Shown piece after piece: positions 20,870 through 31,954 of a stretch of DNA of 64,000 nt (its first letter is position 1; the number at the start of each line of letters is the position of its first letter). The notes under the pieces were generated by a model. The model saw only the letters and a program-made list of their open reading frames with translations, had not been told where the DNA came from and searched no databases. The stretch is from NCBI RefSeq assembly GCF_000632845.1, contig NZ_CP007474.1, positions 1,054,001 to 1,118,000 of the forward strand, in the 5' to 3' direction. A program made the translations under genes and the position numbers. Source of the DNA: Ehrlichia japonica (GTDB taxonomy: Bacteria > Pseudomonadota > Alphaproteobacteria > Rickettsiales > Anaplasmataceae).

Positions 20870-21139
20870 TTATATAAAAGTGATTAGATCATATATATAT
20901 TCAAAATTTATGTATCCTTTAATCTTTAAATAAATATATAAGCCAGTAAGTAATGCTGATGTGACAGTTGCAATTATTAACTTAATAAACAAATAAGATT
21001 TAACAGGAGCACTACTTGCAATACCAACTACTGGATTATCAGAAACCTTAACCTTTATAGGTAATATTAAAAATAAAATAACCCACCAAGATACTATAAA
21101 AAATACAATATTTTCAATAACCATATAACTTAAATCCAA
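20870..21139 (-). CDS. DUF1467-family small membrane protein
   Basis: An 89-residue inner-membrane protein with two hydrophobic helices (about residues 8-27 and 51-70) and the DUF1467 pattern FIVSWWVILFLILPIKV, followed by GIASSAPVK. The family is widespread in alphaproteobacteria and has no assigned function. Its start overlaps the end of hemY by 10 bases, so it is probably translated from the same transcript. Confidence 0.82.
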   Translation of the reverse strand: MDLSYMVIENIVFFIVSWWVILFLILPIKVKVSDNPVVGIASSAPVKSYLFIKLIIATVTSALLTGLYIYLKIKGYINFEYIYDLITFI

Positions 21140-22374
21140 ACTATGGTATTAAAACTTTTACAATGATCACACTCATAATGCCAACGTGTAGGAGTATACT
21201 TACACTTCGCACAGCTCCAATGTTTATCTGCTATAGCATCTTTAGTAATTTTATCTACCCAATACAAGAGTTCACTATGATCTTGTGATAATACTTTTAG
21301 TTTCAGCATTAAAAAGTACAAAGAAATATAAGTTTGAGTCTTGAAACTATGATTTAAATATTTCATTGCTGCATCATACTCACCTAAATTTATAGCATCC
21401 TGTGCTATAAGATATATACTAAAGTAATACCCAGTATTAAAGCTGTATAACTTATGTACAGCATGACTATTATGTTGCATGATGTCTAAATAGAAATTTG
21501 CAATATCAGGATGCGGATTAGTACGATATTCGTATTCAAGAATACTCACTGCTTTACGTTTTCTATCAGTATCTATATAAAACTGAGCTTTAAGTAATGT
21601 AACAGCAGTACTATACCACTGCGAACAATTCTTAATGTTATCAAGTACCTTTAAACCATCATCATACTTTTGAAGATCATAATATTGTTTTGCTAAAGCA
21701 TAATAAAATATACTAAGCATTTCTTGCATATTATAGGGTAAACTTATCCTTAATTTCATTACCTTCTTCATTTCCTCAATCGCATTACTCCAATCTCTAG
21801 AAATGCGGTATATTTCTAACTTAAAAATAGTTGACCACGATTGCTTATAAAAAACTTCCAGCATTTTCCTTAATAAACTCAGCTGTTGGATCTGATCTTG
21901 TGTTTGCATAATAACACTCAACAAGTATACACCTAACGATGTATCTATAACCGGAACAACCTTTGTAAATTGCGTGAAATATTTCTCAGCTAATGTATAC
22001 TTTTTATTATCAAAACAAACCCTTCCTTTTAATAAAAATAAAGATGGATGATTAAAATTTCCTAGCTTTATTATATTCTTTTCTGCTCTTTCAATATCTC
22101 CACAATTTAAATACATATAACCTTGTTCTAATAAGGTCATTTTTTTACTCTGCAAATTCCTTCCATACCTATACACACATCGAGAAATACAAAAAATAAT
22201 CCTCATTAGTAGAATTAAAAGAAGGAAAACAACAGCAACGATAAATAATGTAAAAAGGACATTTATTTCAATATCATAGCCCAACCAATCTATTCTGATA
22301 ATCCCATCGCAATCTATTCCCCATAATCCTACAATAAGTGCAACAACAACAAAGATTAAAACGCTTGTAATCAT
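21130..22374 (-). CDS. hemY: HemY-like TPR membrane protein with C-terminal zinc ribbon
   Basis: A 414-residue protein: an N-terminal transmembrane pair (about residues 1-65) of the HemY N-domain type, TPR-like helices through the middle (for example ERAEKNIIKLGNFNHPSLFLLKGRVC), and two CxxC pairs (CAKC and CDHC) in the last 30 residues. That C-terminus resembles the rubredoxin-like domain of LapB/YciM. HemY is named from the hem cluster, but its biochemical role is unclear; it is not the protoporphyrinogen oxidase of Gram-positives. It overlaps the mitofilin-like gene by four bases. Confidence 0.82.
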   Translation of the reverse strand: MITSVLIFVVVALIVGLWGIDCDGIIRIDWLGYDIEINVLFTLFIVAVVFLLLILLMRIIFCISRCVYRYGRNLQSKKMTLLEQGYMYLNCGDIERAEKNIIKLGNFNHPSLFLLKGRVCFDNKKYTLAEKYFTQFTKVVPVIDTSLGVYLLSVIMQTQDQIQQLSLLRKMLEVFYKQSWSTIFKLEIYRISRDWSNAIEEMKKVMKLRISLPYNMQEMLSIFYYALAKQYYDLQKYDDGLKVLDNIKNCSQWYSTAVTLLKAQFYIDTDRKRKAVSILEYEYRTNPHPDIANFYLDIMQHNSHAVHKLYSFNTGYYFSIYLIAQDAINLGEYDAAMKYLNHSFKTQTYISLYFLMLKLKVLSQDHSELLYWVDKITKDAIADKHWSCAKCKYTPTRWHYECDHCKSFNTIVWI

Positions 22375-23147
22375 GAAACACCAGGTAACTTAATTATATA
22401 TTTTGATAACTGATCATATATCACTGATATGTTCTTTTCCATAGATACTATATCTTCTAGCTGTTGTATCCATAGTTCTAGTTCTGCAACAGATGATAAC
22501 TCCTTCTTAGAAAAGTTTAATGCATCACTCCAAAGACTAGCATCAAGATAGCCTTCTACTTCTTTTAAATTATGAAGCAGTACATCTTGCTGATTTTTTA
22601 CTACAATCCATTTAAAAAAAACTTTTTGGACCATATTAGAACGCAAATAATGTAACTCATGAGCTATTTTTTTGAATGAGAATTTCAATCTACTGAATGT
22701 AGTCAATTTTTTGCTATCCAATCTTTCAATCTCAGCCACAGCCTCATTGATTTTATTATCATCAAGTTTAAGTAACATAGGTTTTATTGAGTAGATTATA
22801 CTTTTTACTGATATATCCCCCAAAAATGCCTCTTTTAAATTAATGACAGACAACAAAAGCTTTGCAAGCCATTCTTCACTAGAACAGCTTATAATATCAT
22901 TATTCTCTGACGTAATTATACGTTGCACGGGACAATTTTCCTTTTGTTTACTTAAATATGAATTAAGCAAACTCTGATTTACCTGTACTAAAACAGACCG
23001 TACATCATTTTCCATCACTTCTCTATACTGTTGACTAAATACAGCTAGGTCTTTTTTTACATCTAAATAAGAAAAAACAGCACATATAGAACAAGAAGTG
23101 GCTATCAAAATCATAAAAAACCATCCCCATACTGCCCTCATCACCAT
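22371..23147 (-). CDS. Mitofilin-like (COG4223-type) membrane-anchored protein
   Basis: A 258-residue protein with one N-terminal transmembrane helix (about residues 6-26), then a mainly helical, partly coiled-coil region exposed to the periplasm. Primary similarity is weak. I call it from its position directly before hemY, where alphaproteobacteria carry a mitofilin (Mic60-like) gene after hemD, and from its architecture. It is shorter than usual for the family. AGGGG five bases before the ATG at 23147 supports that start. In other alphaproteobacteria such proteins shape inner membranes; here this is inference. Confidence 0.6.
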   Translation of the reverse strand: MVMRAVWGWFFMILIATSCSICAVFSYLDVKKDLAVFSQQYREVMENDVRSVLVQVNQSLLNSYLSKQKENCPVQRIITSENNDIISCSSEEWLAKLLLSVINLKEAFLGDISVKSIIYSIKPMLLKLDDNKINEAVAEIERLDSKKLTTFSRLKFSFKKIAHELHYLRSNMVQKVFFKWIVVKNQQDVLLHNLKEVEGYLDASLWSDALNFSKKELSSVAELELWIQQLEDIVSMEKNISVIYDQLSKYIIKLPGVS

Positions 23148-23158
23148 ATTAACCCCTA

Positions 23159-24391
23159 CTATTCATGCCGTAAAATATCTGCTGGATCTTGACAAGCAGC
23201 TTTTCTAGCAGGAAGCATAGCTGCAGTTAGAGATAGAAATAACGATAATAATGATATTTTCACCACATCCTCTACTAATAAAACAGAAGGCAAGGTATCA
23301 AAAAAGTAAATTATAGGATCAAAAATATTACTATCACTAATTTTTTCTAACATACTTTTAATTTCATCAATGTTCAAAGAAACTACTACACCTACTATAC
23401 AACCTAATATTGTACCTATAAACCCTATAAAAAACCCACACATACAAAATATTCTGAGTATACCACAACGTGTCACACCTAATGTACGCATTATAGCAAT
23501 TGCTGCCTTTTTATCTTGCACTAATATAGACAAGCTTGAAATAATATTAAATGTTGCAACTATTATAATTAAAGTCAATATAAAAAACATTACATTACTT
23601 TCAATTTTCAATGCATGAAAATAACTGCCTTGTTGCATTTTCCAATCTTCACCCTTCATATTTGTTTTACTTTCTATTATGTCCAGTATTTCTGATGACT
23701 TATTAATATCAAGAACTGATACTTCTATACTTTTAACTCTATTATCATAACGGAAAAATAACTGTGACGCATGTAAAGGCATATATACTAATGTACTATC
23801 GTATTCATACATTCCAACATCAAATATTGCAACAACCTTATAGGTTTTCATCCGCGGTATGTTTCCTATAACTGTAGATATACTTTCTGATGATATAATA
23901 GTAAGTTTATCTCCATAATTTACATGTAAAATCTCAGCTAATTTTATACCTATAGCAATACCATCATTAAATTCAGCAATACTACCACTAACTATATTGT
24001 TTGCTATTATATCATTACGCTCTATATCTTGCTTTTCTATACCTCGAACTATCACTCCGGATACATTACTATTAGACTTAATCATAGCTTGATTCTCAGT
24101 AATAGAAACAGCATCTTTCACTCCAGGAATCTCCTTGATTAACCTTGTGATATCATGATAATCATAATTAATATTATCATTAAAATAAATTGCTATATGA
24201 CCATTTAATCCTACTACACAATTCAACAGTTTTTCTCCAAACCCATTCATGACAGACATAACTATAATTAATGTAGCAACTCCTAGTGTGATTCCTATTA
24301 CAGATAACATAGTAATCATAGAACACAAAAACCCACTACTACTAGATTGTAAATAACGTAGTGCTAACATCAATTCAAATTTAAACCACAT
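23159..24391 (-). CDS. lolC: Lipoprotein-releasing ABC transporter permease LolC/LolE
   Basis: A 410-residue permease that extracts outer-membrane lipoproteins from the inner membrane with LolD and hands them to LolA. The N-terminus FELMLALRYLQSS, GVATLIIVMSVMNGF and the C-terminal FtsX-like core with LPARKAACQDPADILRHE are typical. Helices lie near residues 20-45 and in three segments after about 265. An upstream extension to 24445 is open, but the ATG at 24391 matches family N-termini. No second LolC/E copy and no LolD is visible here. It begins the run that continues into the mitofilin-like and hemY genes. Confidence 0.9.
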   Translation of the reverse strand: MWFKFELMLALRYLQSSSSGFLCSMITMLSVIGITLGVATLIIVMSVMNGFGEKLLNCVVGLNGHIAIYFNDNINYDYHDITRLIKEIPGVKDAVSITENQAMIKSNSNVSGVIVRGIEKQDIERNDIIANNIVSGSIAEFNDGIAIGIKLAEILHVNYGDKLTIISSESISTVIGNIPRMKTYKVVAIFDVGMYEYDSTLVYMPLHASQLFFRYDNRVKSIEVSVLDINKSSEILDIIESKTNMKGEDWKMQQGSYFHALKIESNVMFFILTLIIIVATFNIISSLSILVQDKKAAIAIMRTLGVTRCGILRIFCMCGFFIGFIGTILGCIVGVVVSLNIDEIKSMLEKISDSNIFDPIIYFFDTLPSVLLVEDVVKISLLSLFLSLTAAMLPARKAACQDPADILRHE

Positions 24392-24710
24392 CTTACACCG
24401 ACAAAATAATATTATTAATTTACAATCATTAAGATGATAATACAAAATTACATTACTGATAATTAATAATTTATAAACATTTTGTAAACAAACAATATTG
24501 TATATGCTATATATTTATGTAAAAATTTATCAATTTAAGCATAAAACAACGTATTTAAGATTTTACATAAATATTGGATTTACACTCATTGTAGTACCTG
24601 AACTCCTAAAAGTATGCACATTAAGTTATATTTGAAAATGCTGCTAAAATAGATTGTCAAAACATACCTTACTGAGATATCTTTAAGTTTACTCTAGTAA
24701 AATAAATGCT

Positions 24711-25715
24711 GTGAAAATTACATCATCAAAATTATATTCCTTTTTTAACAGTCCACAATCTGTGAACAATATACTTATCTATGGCAATGATTATGGTAAA
24801 ATTAACATGTATAAAGAAAAATTTATCAATCATGTTAATATAAATTCTGATTTTACTATAAGTAATCTTGATTTCCCTACAGTAAATAAAAATCCTAGCA
24901 CATTATTTATAGAATTAACCACAATATCTATGTTCTGTGAAAACAAATTGATTATACTAGCTAATGGAGAAAAATCTATCTCTCAGGAGCTAAAACACAT
25001 CTTAAACAACAATATAGGTAACAACTATGTCATTATAACTTCTGGAGAATTATCTACTGATTCCACCTTAAGACAATATTACGATAATTCACAAAATGCT
25101 GCTTCTATAGGATGTTATAAAGACGATAATGATAATCTTACATTTATAATATCAGATTTTCTAACGAAAAATAAAATATACTACAACAGTATAACGCTAC
25201 AGTACTTACACAATGTTTTATCACAAAACTGCAATGCACTACAGCCAGAACTTGAAAAACTTATGTTATATATAGGGAATGACAAAAATTTAACAACTCA
25301 AAATATCCAAGAAAGTTTATTGACAGAAATAGACCCAGTATCAGAAGATCTATGTGTATCCATTGCAGAAAAAAATCTAGAAAATTTCACAAAATTCTCT
25401 GACATATTACTTAAAAACAAATTCACCCCAATAGCCTTAATAAGGATTCTTATTAAATATTTTTTAAGGTTAGAATACTTAATAAGAACCGTAAAAAACG
25501 GTGAACCAATAAACCAGGTATTAAAGTCTATACATCCCCCTATATTTTTCAAATCAATCCCTACAATAAAGAAACACATATCTGCAATTTCACATTCTGA
25601 AGTTAACAATATAATAAGAAAATTAGTAGAAATAGAAATACAGTGCAAAAAATCAGATCTAAATCAAGAAATGATATTCAAATATTATCTTACAGCAATG
25701 ATTATTACTAAATAA
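24711..25715 (+). CDS. holA: DNA polymerase III subunit delta
   Basis: A 334-residue clamp-loader subunit that opens the beta sliding clamp. It matches the HolA family by the N-terminal KLYSFFNSPQSVNNILIYGND, the central region LSQNCNALQPELEKLMLYIG and the C-terminal helical collar domain (FTPIALIRILIKYFLRLEYL). The start is a GTG at 24711 with no strong ribosome binding site. It stands alone between two minus-strand groups. Confidence 0.88.
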   Translation: MKITSSKLYSFFNSPQSVNNILIYGNDYGKINMYKEKFINHVNINSDFTISNLDFPTVNKNPSTLFIELTTISMFCENKLIILANGEKSISQELKHILNNNIGNNYVIITSGELSTDSTLRQYYDNSQNAASIGCYKDDNDNLTFIISDFLTKNKIYYNSITLQYLHNVLSQNCNALQPELEKLMLYIGNDKNLTTQNIQESLLTEIDPVSEDLCVSIAEKNLENFTKFSDILLKNKFTPIALIRILIKYFLRLEYLIRTVKNGEPINQVLKSIHPPIFFKSIPTIKKHISAISHSEVNNIIRKLVEIEIQCKKSDLNQEMIFKYYLTAMIITK

Positions 25716-26084
25716 GATAGTAGGACTAGTGTTATTAACATTATACCTCTTAAAAAAGACGAAATTCTAAATGTAATATATCCAAATTTGCATTACTCCT
25801 GATAAGATTTAAAGTGTTTAGGCTTTTATCTGTTTTATATATGTAAGCAAGATACTATGGCTAATGCCCAGATACAGACACCCTTACCTATACAGCATTT
25901 GATAAAATTGATATTCAAAACATTAGAAATTTTGTTATATGTTAATTATGCAACATATACATTATATCATTATACAACGCACACAGTTTTCAGTTAATAA
26001 ACAGATCTACTTAATCAACAAGCTATATTCTTAAGATTAAATATTATTAGCATTAGTAATTTAATATCTAATTTATTTCATTAA
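25716..26084. other. Convergent intergenic region holA/gshA, 369 bases
   Basis: No reading frame, tRNA or repeat recognised. Confidence 0.4.
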
Positions 26085-27287
26085 TTAACACTTACATATA
26101 TCATGCATCTCAATTGCTGCAGCTAAAGCAGCTATTTTCCCAATTATATTCCAACATAACATGTCTTGTTGTCTATAACTTACATCTACAAAATCACAAC
26201 CTACAGAATTCAAGTTAGAAAATCTATCTTTCACAGCATGATATCTGTACAAATAGCATGAAGGAGTATGACCTATAAAATAAACTAACGGTTCAGCCAC
26301 ATAACCATTAAAGATTTCTCTAGTCGTAATACCTTCTTGTATTATTACATTATTGACAATCTTACTATCTTTAATTTTTTTCATTTTATTACGGTTTTTC
26401 TTATTGAGTGTTAAGACATCATCTCCACAATAAGCCACCACAATTCCCATACCATAAGTACCATTATCCGCCTTTATAAACACGTATGGCTGCTCTTTAA
26501 TACTATATAATTGAAATTTATCACGTACTTTATCAATAATTACATCTACTTTACTAGCAATACTATCAATACCTTGACCATTTAAAAAACAAATATTACT
26601 ACAATTAGAGAACAATGTTGAAATCAACCAAGGATCAATATTAAAATTCTCACAAAACTCTCTAGATAACTTTTCATAAGTAGAAAAATGATTAGATTTA
26701 CTTCTATTAAACCAACCCAAGAATAAAGATGGCATAATGCTTTGATATTTTAGATTTTGCAGTACTTTAGGAATTCCACTAGTCATATCATTATTAAGCA
26801 AAATAAGATCAGCTATGAATCCGTATCCAGCTTGAAGTATACCATTATCATTAGTAAGATATAAACAATTTATCACATGTCCAGTTGATGACATAAGTTT
26901 TACATTTTGACTTATATCACATACACCTACCTCAACAATAAAACCTGCATTATCAACTATATTTCTTAAAGTAATCAAACTATCAATATATTTTAGATTC
27001 CTCGTATGATTCTCTGCTACAATTAAAACCTTACTACAATTCATGCGATTAACTATATACTCTCTTAACAATTGAGAAGTATAACTTTGTGATTGCTTAG
27101 TAAAATTATTATACCCTGCAGGAAAAATGTTAGTATCTACAGGAGCAATTTTATAATCAGATATCCTTAAATCAACCGAAACATTTAAAACCGGATTATA
27201 CTTAGAAAATTTACTAGAAAACCAATTCTCTATATCTAATTTATACTTTTTGAATATATCATTTAATGTATCAACAATTATCGTCAT
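26085..27287 (-). CDS. gshA: Glutamate-cysteine ligase (proteobacterial GshA, TIGR02049-like)
   Basis: A 400-residue enzyme joining glutamate and cysteine, the first step of glutathione synthesis. It resembles the Acidithiobacillus-type family rather than E. coli GshA: VDLRISDYKIAPVDTNIFPAGYNN near the N-terminus, FIKADNGTYGMGI as an ATP-grasp-like segment, and LYRYHAVKDRFSNLNSVG near the end. The open frame extends to a GTG at 27320, adding 11 hydrophobic residues. I prefer the ATG at 27287, which has TTAGG a few bases upstream. The family is common in Rickettsiales. Confidence 0.82.
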   Translation of the reverse strand: MTIIVDTLNDIFKKYKLDIENWFSSKFSKYNPVLNVSVDLRISDYKIAPVDTNIFPAGYNNFTKQSQSYTSQLLREYIVNRMNCSKVLIVAENHTRNLKYIDSLITLRNIVDNAGFIVEVGVCDISQNVKLMSSTGHVINCLYLTNDNGILQAGYGFIADLILLNNDMTSGIPKVLQNLKYQSIMPSLFLGWFNRSKSNHFSTYEKLSREFCENFNIDPWLISTLFSNCSNICFLNGQGIDSIASKVDVIIDKVRDKFQLYSIKEQPYVFIKADNGTYGMGIVVAYCGDDVLTLNKKNRNKMKKIKDSKIVNNVIIQEGITTREIFNGYVAEPLVYFIGHTPSCYLYRYHAVKDRFSNLNSVGCDFVDVSYRQQDMLCWNIIGKIAALAAAIEMHDICKC

Positions 27288-27599
27288 TAGACCTAATAAA
27301 ACCACTGCTAGCAAATTCACATAATATCAATATCTTAGATAATTATCCATAGTTAAGCATACTAAAATCCTGCTTATGCAACATTATAATTATAGTACAT
27401 AATTTTTGATATCATATCTATATTTCATATCCCAAGATAACTCTTATATAATTAACACATATTTCCATTACATACACTCCTAAATTTAGGGTTATGTACT
27501 GAATAGATACATAATAATTTTTAAGACATACTCATTCTACCAAATCCGTAATTAATACTGATACACCAGCGTAAATATCTAATAACAATAGCACAAAAA
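27288..27599. other. Intergenic, 312 bases, no gene seen
   Basis: Between gltA and gshA, both on the minus strand. No supported feature. Confidence 0.35.
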
Positions 27600-28850
27600 C
27601 TAGATTTTTGAAATATAACCAGTATATAACTGACGCGGACGACATATCTTATAATTTTTATTTGCCACCATTTCATACCATTGAGCAGACCAACCAGACG
27701 TTCTAGCCAGTGCAAATAATGTAGTAAACATCCTTACTGGAATTCCGATAGCTTTTAGAATAATTCCAGAATAAAAATCTACATTAGGGTATAAATTACG
27801 CTCAATAAAATAGCTGTCTTGTAATGCAATGTTTTCTAATTCTACCGCTACTTCTAATAATGGATCATCTATACCTAAATCATTTAATACCTCTCTACAA
27901 ATTTTACACATAATTTTAGCCCGTGGGTCATAATTTTTATATACTCTATGACCAAAACCCATTAATCTCGTAGTCTTACTACCATCTTTCACTTTTTGAA
28001 TAAACTGTTTTACGTTACTTGGTTTTTCAATTGTCATTAACATATTAATTACAGCTTCATTTGCTCCACCATGAGCTGGACCCCATAAAGTTGCTGTTCC
28101 TGCTACTAAACAAGCAAATAAATCTGCTCCTGAAGAACCAGCTAACCTAACAGTAGCGGTAGAAGCATTTTGCTCATGATCAGCATGTAATATAAAGATA
28201 ATATCTAAAGCTTTAGCAACAACCTGAGTGAATTTATAAGAAGAAATATCAAACATCATATGCACAAAATTTTTACTGTAAGATAATTTTGTATCAGCTG
28301 TAATGAAATCCTGATTAGTTATATATCTATAAATCAGCGCTACCATACTTGCAATTTTAGCCACTGCTAATTTAGCATACTTTAATTCATCTTTATCAGC
28401 TTCTTGATCATGATAATATGATGCTAAGGCAGAGAAACATGCCATTAATATAGACATAGGATGTGAATCTTGTGAAAACGATTTTATAACATCATAAACT
28501 ACCTGAGGAGGCATATATTCTTGAGAAATTTGTAATGTGAAATTTTGTAAATCCTCAGCACTAGGAAAAACACCGTAAAATAGCAAGTATATTATTTCTA
28601 CAAAACTCTTATTTTTATTTACTAGATCTACTATGTTATGTCCTCTATAACACAATATACCTTTATTTCCATCAATAAACGTAATCTTGGATTCACAAGC
28701 AGCAGTAGACATAAAACCTGGATCATAAGTTAATATTCCTGTATTTTTATACAAAGAAGTAATATCTACAGCTTTATCTCCATTAGTATCATACAACACT
28801 GGTAATTTTATCTTTTGCCCATCCAATTCTAATGTTGCTTCTTTGATCAT
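27600..28850 (-). CDS. gltA: Citrate synthase
   Basis: A 416-residue type II (hexameric-type) citrate synthase, entry to the TCA cycle. Active-site motifs: HADHEQNASTATVR, GPAHGGANEAV (catalytic His), GFGHRVYKNYDPRA (His and Asp region) and NVDFYSG near the C-terminus. The frame is open to 28976, but the ATG at 28850 is preceded by GGGTGG and gives the normal MIKEATLELDG N-terminus. TCA-cycle enzymes are essential here, since these bacteria rely on amino acids for energy. Confidence 0.96.
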   Translation of the reverse strand: MIKEATLELDGQKIKLPVLYDTNGDKAVDITSLYKNTGILTYDPGFMSTAACESKITFIDGNKGILCYRGHNIVDLVNKNKSFVEIIYLLFYGVFPSAEDLQNFTLQISQEYMPPQVVYDVIKSFSQDSHPMSILMACFSALASYYHDQEADKDELKYAKLAVAKIASMVALIYRYITNQDFITADTKLSYSKNFVHMMFDISSYKFTQVVAKALDIIFILHADHEQNASTATVRLAGSSGADLFACLVAGTATLWGPAHGGANEAVINMLMTIEKPSNVKQFIQKVKDGSKTTRLMGFGHRVYKNYDPRAKIMCKICREVLNDLGIDDPLLEVAVELENIALQDSYFIERNLYPNVDFYSGIILKAIGIPVRMFTTLFALARTSGWSAQWYEMVANKNYKICRPRQLYTGYISKI

Positions 28851-29543
28851 AATTCCACCCAAATTAATAATAATGATGTATACTTTGCTTATATAACACA
28901 AACAGATAAATATTAAAAATCCAAACACTTTAAATTTTATCAGAAAGTAATGCAAATTTGTATATATTAAACTCAAAACTTTATCTTTTCTAAGGGACTT
29001 ACATATAAAATTTTATAATATTATTAATACTAATTTTTAACTTTTCGTAAAATAACCTAATTTCACATATAAATACTTATAACCTAAAATATGACTGAGT
29101 TCTAACCACACTCTATTTAAAGCTATCACTAACAACTATAACTTTCTACTACACTTTATTATATTTCCTCAAAGCTATTATTAATATATTCCTCCTTCCG
29201 TTTAACATTCTCCTATGAAAATCCAACATCAATTATTAATAAAACTGTCATATTATAAAAATACGTTGACTATTAAAAACTGATAAGATTTAATCTTTTC
29301 TTAATTTATAAAACATGGCACAGATAATTTCTTCAAATTAGTATAAACCTACAACTACTATAAACTTCTAACATGATTAGCCTTAACAAACCTAAAATTT
29401 TTTCACTAATTTACTAACTTCAGCAAATCATTTTAGCTTCTCTTATAAAATTTTACATGCTCATCAGCAAACCGCCTATATAATAGACAACTCTAGGAGT
29501 TATTACATAAAAGCATATCTAAACTTCTAAGTTCTTCAATTAT
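28851..29543. other. Intergenic, 693 bases, no gene seen
   Basis: Lies upstream of gltA and downstream of guaA, both on the minus strand. A 42-codon open extension of gltA covers 28851-28976 but is not needed for the protein. No RNA gene or repeat recognised in the rest. Confidence 0.45.
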
Positions 29544-31124
29544 CTATTCCCATTCAATTGTAGCTGGAGGTTTAGATGTAGTATCATATACCACTCTATT
29601 AATTCCTTGAACATTATTTACAATAGCATTACTAACATCCTTAAGAAACTCATAGAAGACTAATTTAGTTTCCAAATCTACTTCAAATGGAAAACATTCT
29701 GCAGTCATACCATCACTAGAAGTAACTGCTCTTAAAGCACAAGTATAACCGTAGGTCCTACTATCACCCATTACCCCTACTGTTTTCACTGGTAATAGCA
29801 CTGCAAATGCCTGCCATATAATATCGTACAAGTTATATTTTTTTATAAGATCGATATATATCTCATCAGCAGCTTGTAACATACTTACTTTTTCTTGAGT
29901 AACTTCACCTATTATCCTAATTGCTAAACCAGGACCTGGAAATGGATGACGTCTTAATATCTCATTCGATATACCAAGCTTCTTTCCTAATGATCTAACT
30001 TCATCTTTAAATAGAAATCTTAGTGGTTCAACAAGTTGTAATTTCATTACATCAGGCAACCCCCCAACGTTATGATGTGATTTGATAGTTACACTTTCTT
30101 TCTCAGCAGGACCACCAGACTCTATAACATCAGGATATATGGTACCTTGCATTAAAAATTCTACCTCTCCTATCTTATTCGCTTCCTCTTCAAACACTTT
30201 GATAAATGTTTTTCCTATTATCTTTCGCTTTTGTTCTGGATCAGTAATAAACTGAAGTCTATTCAAAAATATCGATGATTTATCAACAATAGTTACAGGA
30301 ATCTTAAACTGATCAATAAATAACTGCCTTACTTTTTCTGCTTCATTATAACGCAGTAATCCATTATCAATAAAGATACAACACAATTGATCTCCTATTG
30401 CTCGATAAGTTAGAGCTGCAGCAACACTAGAATCTACACCACCACTAAGCGCAGCTATTACTTTTTTATTCCCTACTTGTTTCTTTATAAGATTTTGCTG
30501 ATCATCTAAAAAAGAATCCATTGTCCAACTATTCTTACAATCTGCTATCTTTACAAAATTAGCAAGTAACTTTATACCATCTGGAGTATGATACACCTCA
30601 GGATGAAACTGCATTCCATAAATTCTTCTTTTTTCATTGCTTATCATCGCAATTGTATTATTCAATACACTATATGCTATGACTTCAAATCCATATGGAA
30701 CATCACACACACTATCTGCATGACTCATCCACACGGAAGCCTGTTCTCCTACTTTCCATACATCTTTTATTATTTCTGACCCTTTTACAATATTTAAAGT
30801 AGCTTTTCCAAATTCCTTACCATAACTCTGCACAACTGTTGACTTGAAATAATTACTCAAAAGTTGTAATCCATAACATACTCCCAACACTGGAACAGAA
30901 GTTCTCTCATTTAATTCAATAATATCATGAACAATTTTAGGTATCTCTGTCAAATTAAAGACTGACTTAGGCCCTCCAGACAAAATAAATGCTTTACTGT
31001 CTTTTATGCGATCGAATACTACATCATGTGCAAAAATTTCAGAATAAATATTTAATTCTCTCACTCTCCTAGCAAGCAATTGCGTAAATTGCGACCCAAA
31101 ATCAATAATTGCTACTCTTGACAT
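29544..31124 (-). CDS. guaA: GMP synthase (glutamine-hydrolysing)
   Basis: A 526-residue two-domain enzyme making GMP from XMP. The N-terminal class I glutaminase has the nucleophile Cys83 in GVCYGLQLL and His in MQFHPEV. The ATP-pyrophosphatase domain has [10 protein letters not shown] near residue 227, and the C-terminal dimerisation domain ends in [12 protein letters not shown], the classic GuaA end. Full length. It completes, with PurF, two purine steps in this window. Confidence 0.97.
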   Translation of the reverse strand: MSRVAIIDFGSQFTQLLARRVRELNIYSEIFAHDVVFDRIKDSKAFILSGGPKSVFNLTEIPKIVHDIIELNERTSVPVLGVCYGLQLLSNYFKSTVVQSYGKEFGKATLNIVKGSEIIKDVWKVGEQASVWMSHADSVCDVPYGFEVIAYSVLNNTIAMISNEKRRIYGMQFHPEVYHTPDGIKLLANFVKIADCKNSWTMDSFLDDQQNLIKKQVGNKKVIAALSGGVDSSVAAALTYRAIGDQLCCIFIDNGLLRYNEAEKVRQLFIDQFKIPVTIVDKSSIFLNRLQFITDPEQKRKIIGKTFIKVFEEEANKIGEVEFLMQGTIYPDVIESGGPAEKESVTIKSHHNVGGLPDVMKLQLVEPLRFLFKDEVRSLGKKLGISNEILRRHPFPGPGLAIRIIGEVTQEKVSMLQAADEIYIDLIKKYNLYDIIWQAFAVLLPVKTVGVMGDSRTYGYTCALRAVTSSDGMTAECFPFEVDLETKLVFYEFLKDVSNAIVNNVQGINRVVYDTTSKPPATIEWE

Positions 31125-31402
31125 TTATGTTACCTCATAATTGCAGAAAAATAAAAATTCATTTTTATAAATTCGTAAAACAAAAACTTACCAATTCATA
31201 ACATAAGGAAGAGCTTCTATCTAATATTGCTACATAAAACAACACTAAGCACTTATAACAAACTTAAAACACAATGCAGATCTTTTAAGACTCGTATTAA
31301 TGTAATTACTATACCAAAAAAGTCACCTCTCAACAAGAATTATGATTTTATTAATAAATATAGAATAAAATCTAAATTAATCATAAATTTAGGTACAACC
31401 AC

Positions 31403-31684
31403 ATGAATGAAGAATTATCTTTAGATGAAAGTTTAGATAGCGCTATGGATTATGTTGAAAAAGGATGCAAAACAAAAATAGATCCAAAAATGAAAGCATG
31501 TATAAAAAAAGAAGTTAAATCAGCAATTCCAGAGCTAAATAAGGTATTAACACCTTTAATTACTTCTGCACTTAATACAGAGCAAAAAACATTATCACAA
31601 AATCAGCAAGAAGAATTAGTGAAGCATTTTATAAAAATTATGATGCCACACATGCAAAAAATCATGGTAGCATCTGACCAATGA
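31403..31684 (+). CDS. Small helical hypothetical protein
   Basis: A 93-residue protein that I do not recognise. It is charged and predicted to be mostly helical, with an acidic start (ELSLDESLD), a Lys-rich middle (KMKACIKKEVK) and a Met-rich end (IKIMMPHMQKIM). No signal peptide or membrane helix is visible. It lies divergent from guaA with an AGG about 10 bases before the ATG. It has the coding character of a real gene but borders a decayed region, so it may belong to that accessory segment. Confidence 0.6.
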   Translation: MNEELSLDESLDSAMDYVEKGCKTKIDPKMKACIKKEVKSAIPELNKVLTPLITSALNTEQKTLSQNQQEELVKHFIKIMMPHMQKIMVASDQ

Positions 31685-31755
31685 ACAGGATTCCTTTCAG
31701 CATATTGACTACTTCCCCATTAATAAAACTACATATCATTGATGTAGACTTCTAT

Positions 31756-31837
31756 AAGCATTGTAAATTTTTGATGTTTATAATGCTTATAGCTATTATA
31801 TTGCTATACCGTTTATAAAAAACTTTAGATAAACATT
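31756..31837. repeat. Dispersed intergenic repeat, copy 1
   Basis: About 81 bases resembling 58637-58718 in the same orientation, roughly 80% by eye. The shared core includes ATTGTAAATTTTTGA, GTTTATAATGCTTAT and GCTATACCGT-like blocks. It lies 72 bases after the small helical gene. Confidence 0.75.
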
Positions 31838-31954
31838 CATTTCTTCCCTACAGTATATGATTGTGTAAACTGCAATAAAAAATCAATAATGGAAGGCCTT
31901 CTAATAATTATTATTAAAACATTCACAAGTTCATATATTTGTAAATATCTAATA

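Noticed and set aside
27521-27715. Minus-strand frame overlapping the gltA 3' end
   Set aside because: Out of frame with citrate synthase, without its own signal; a suspected gltA end duplication was checked by eye and not convincing.
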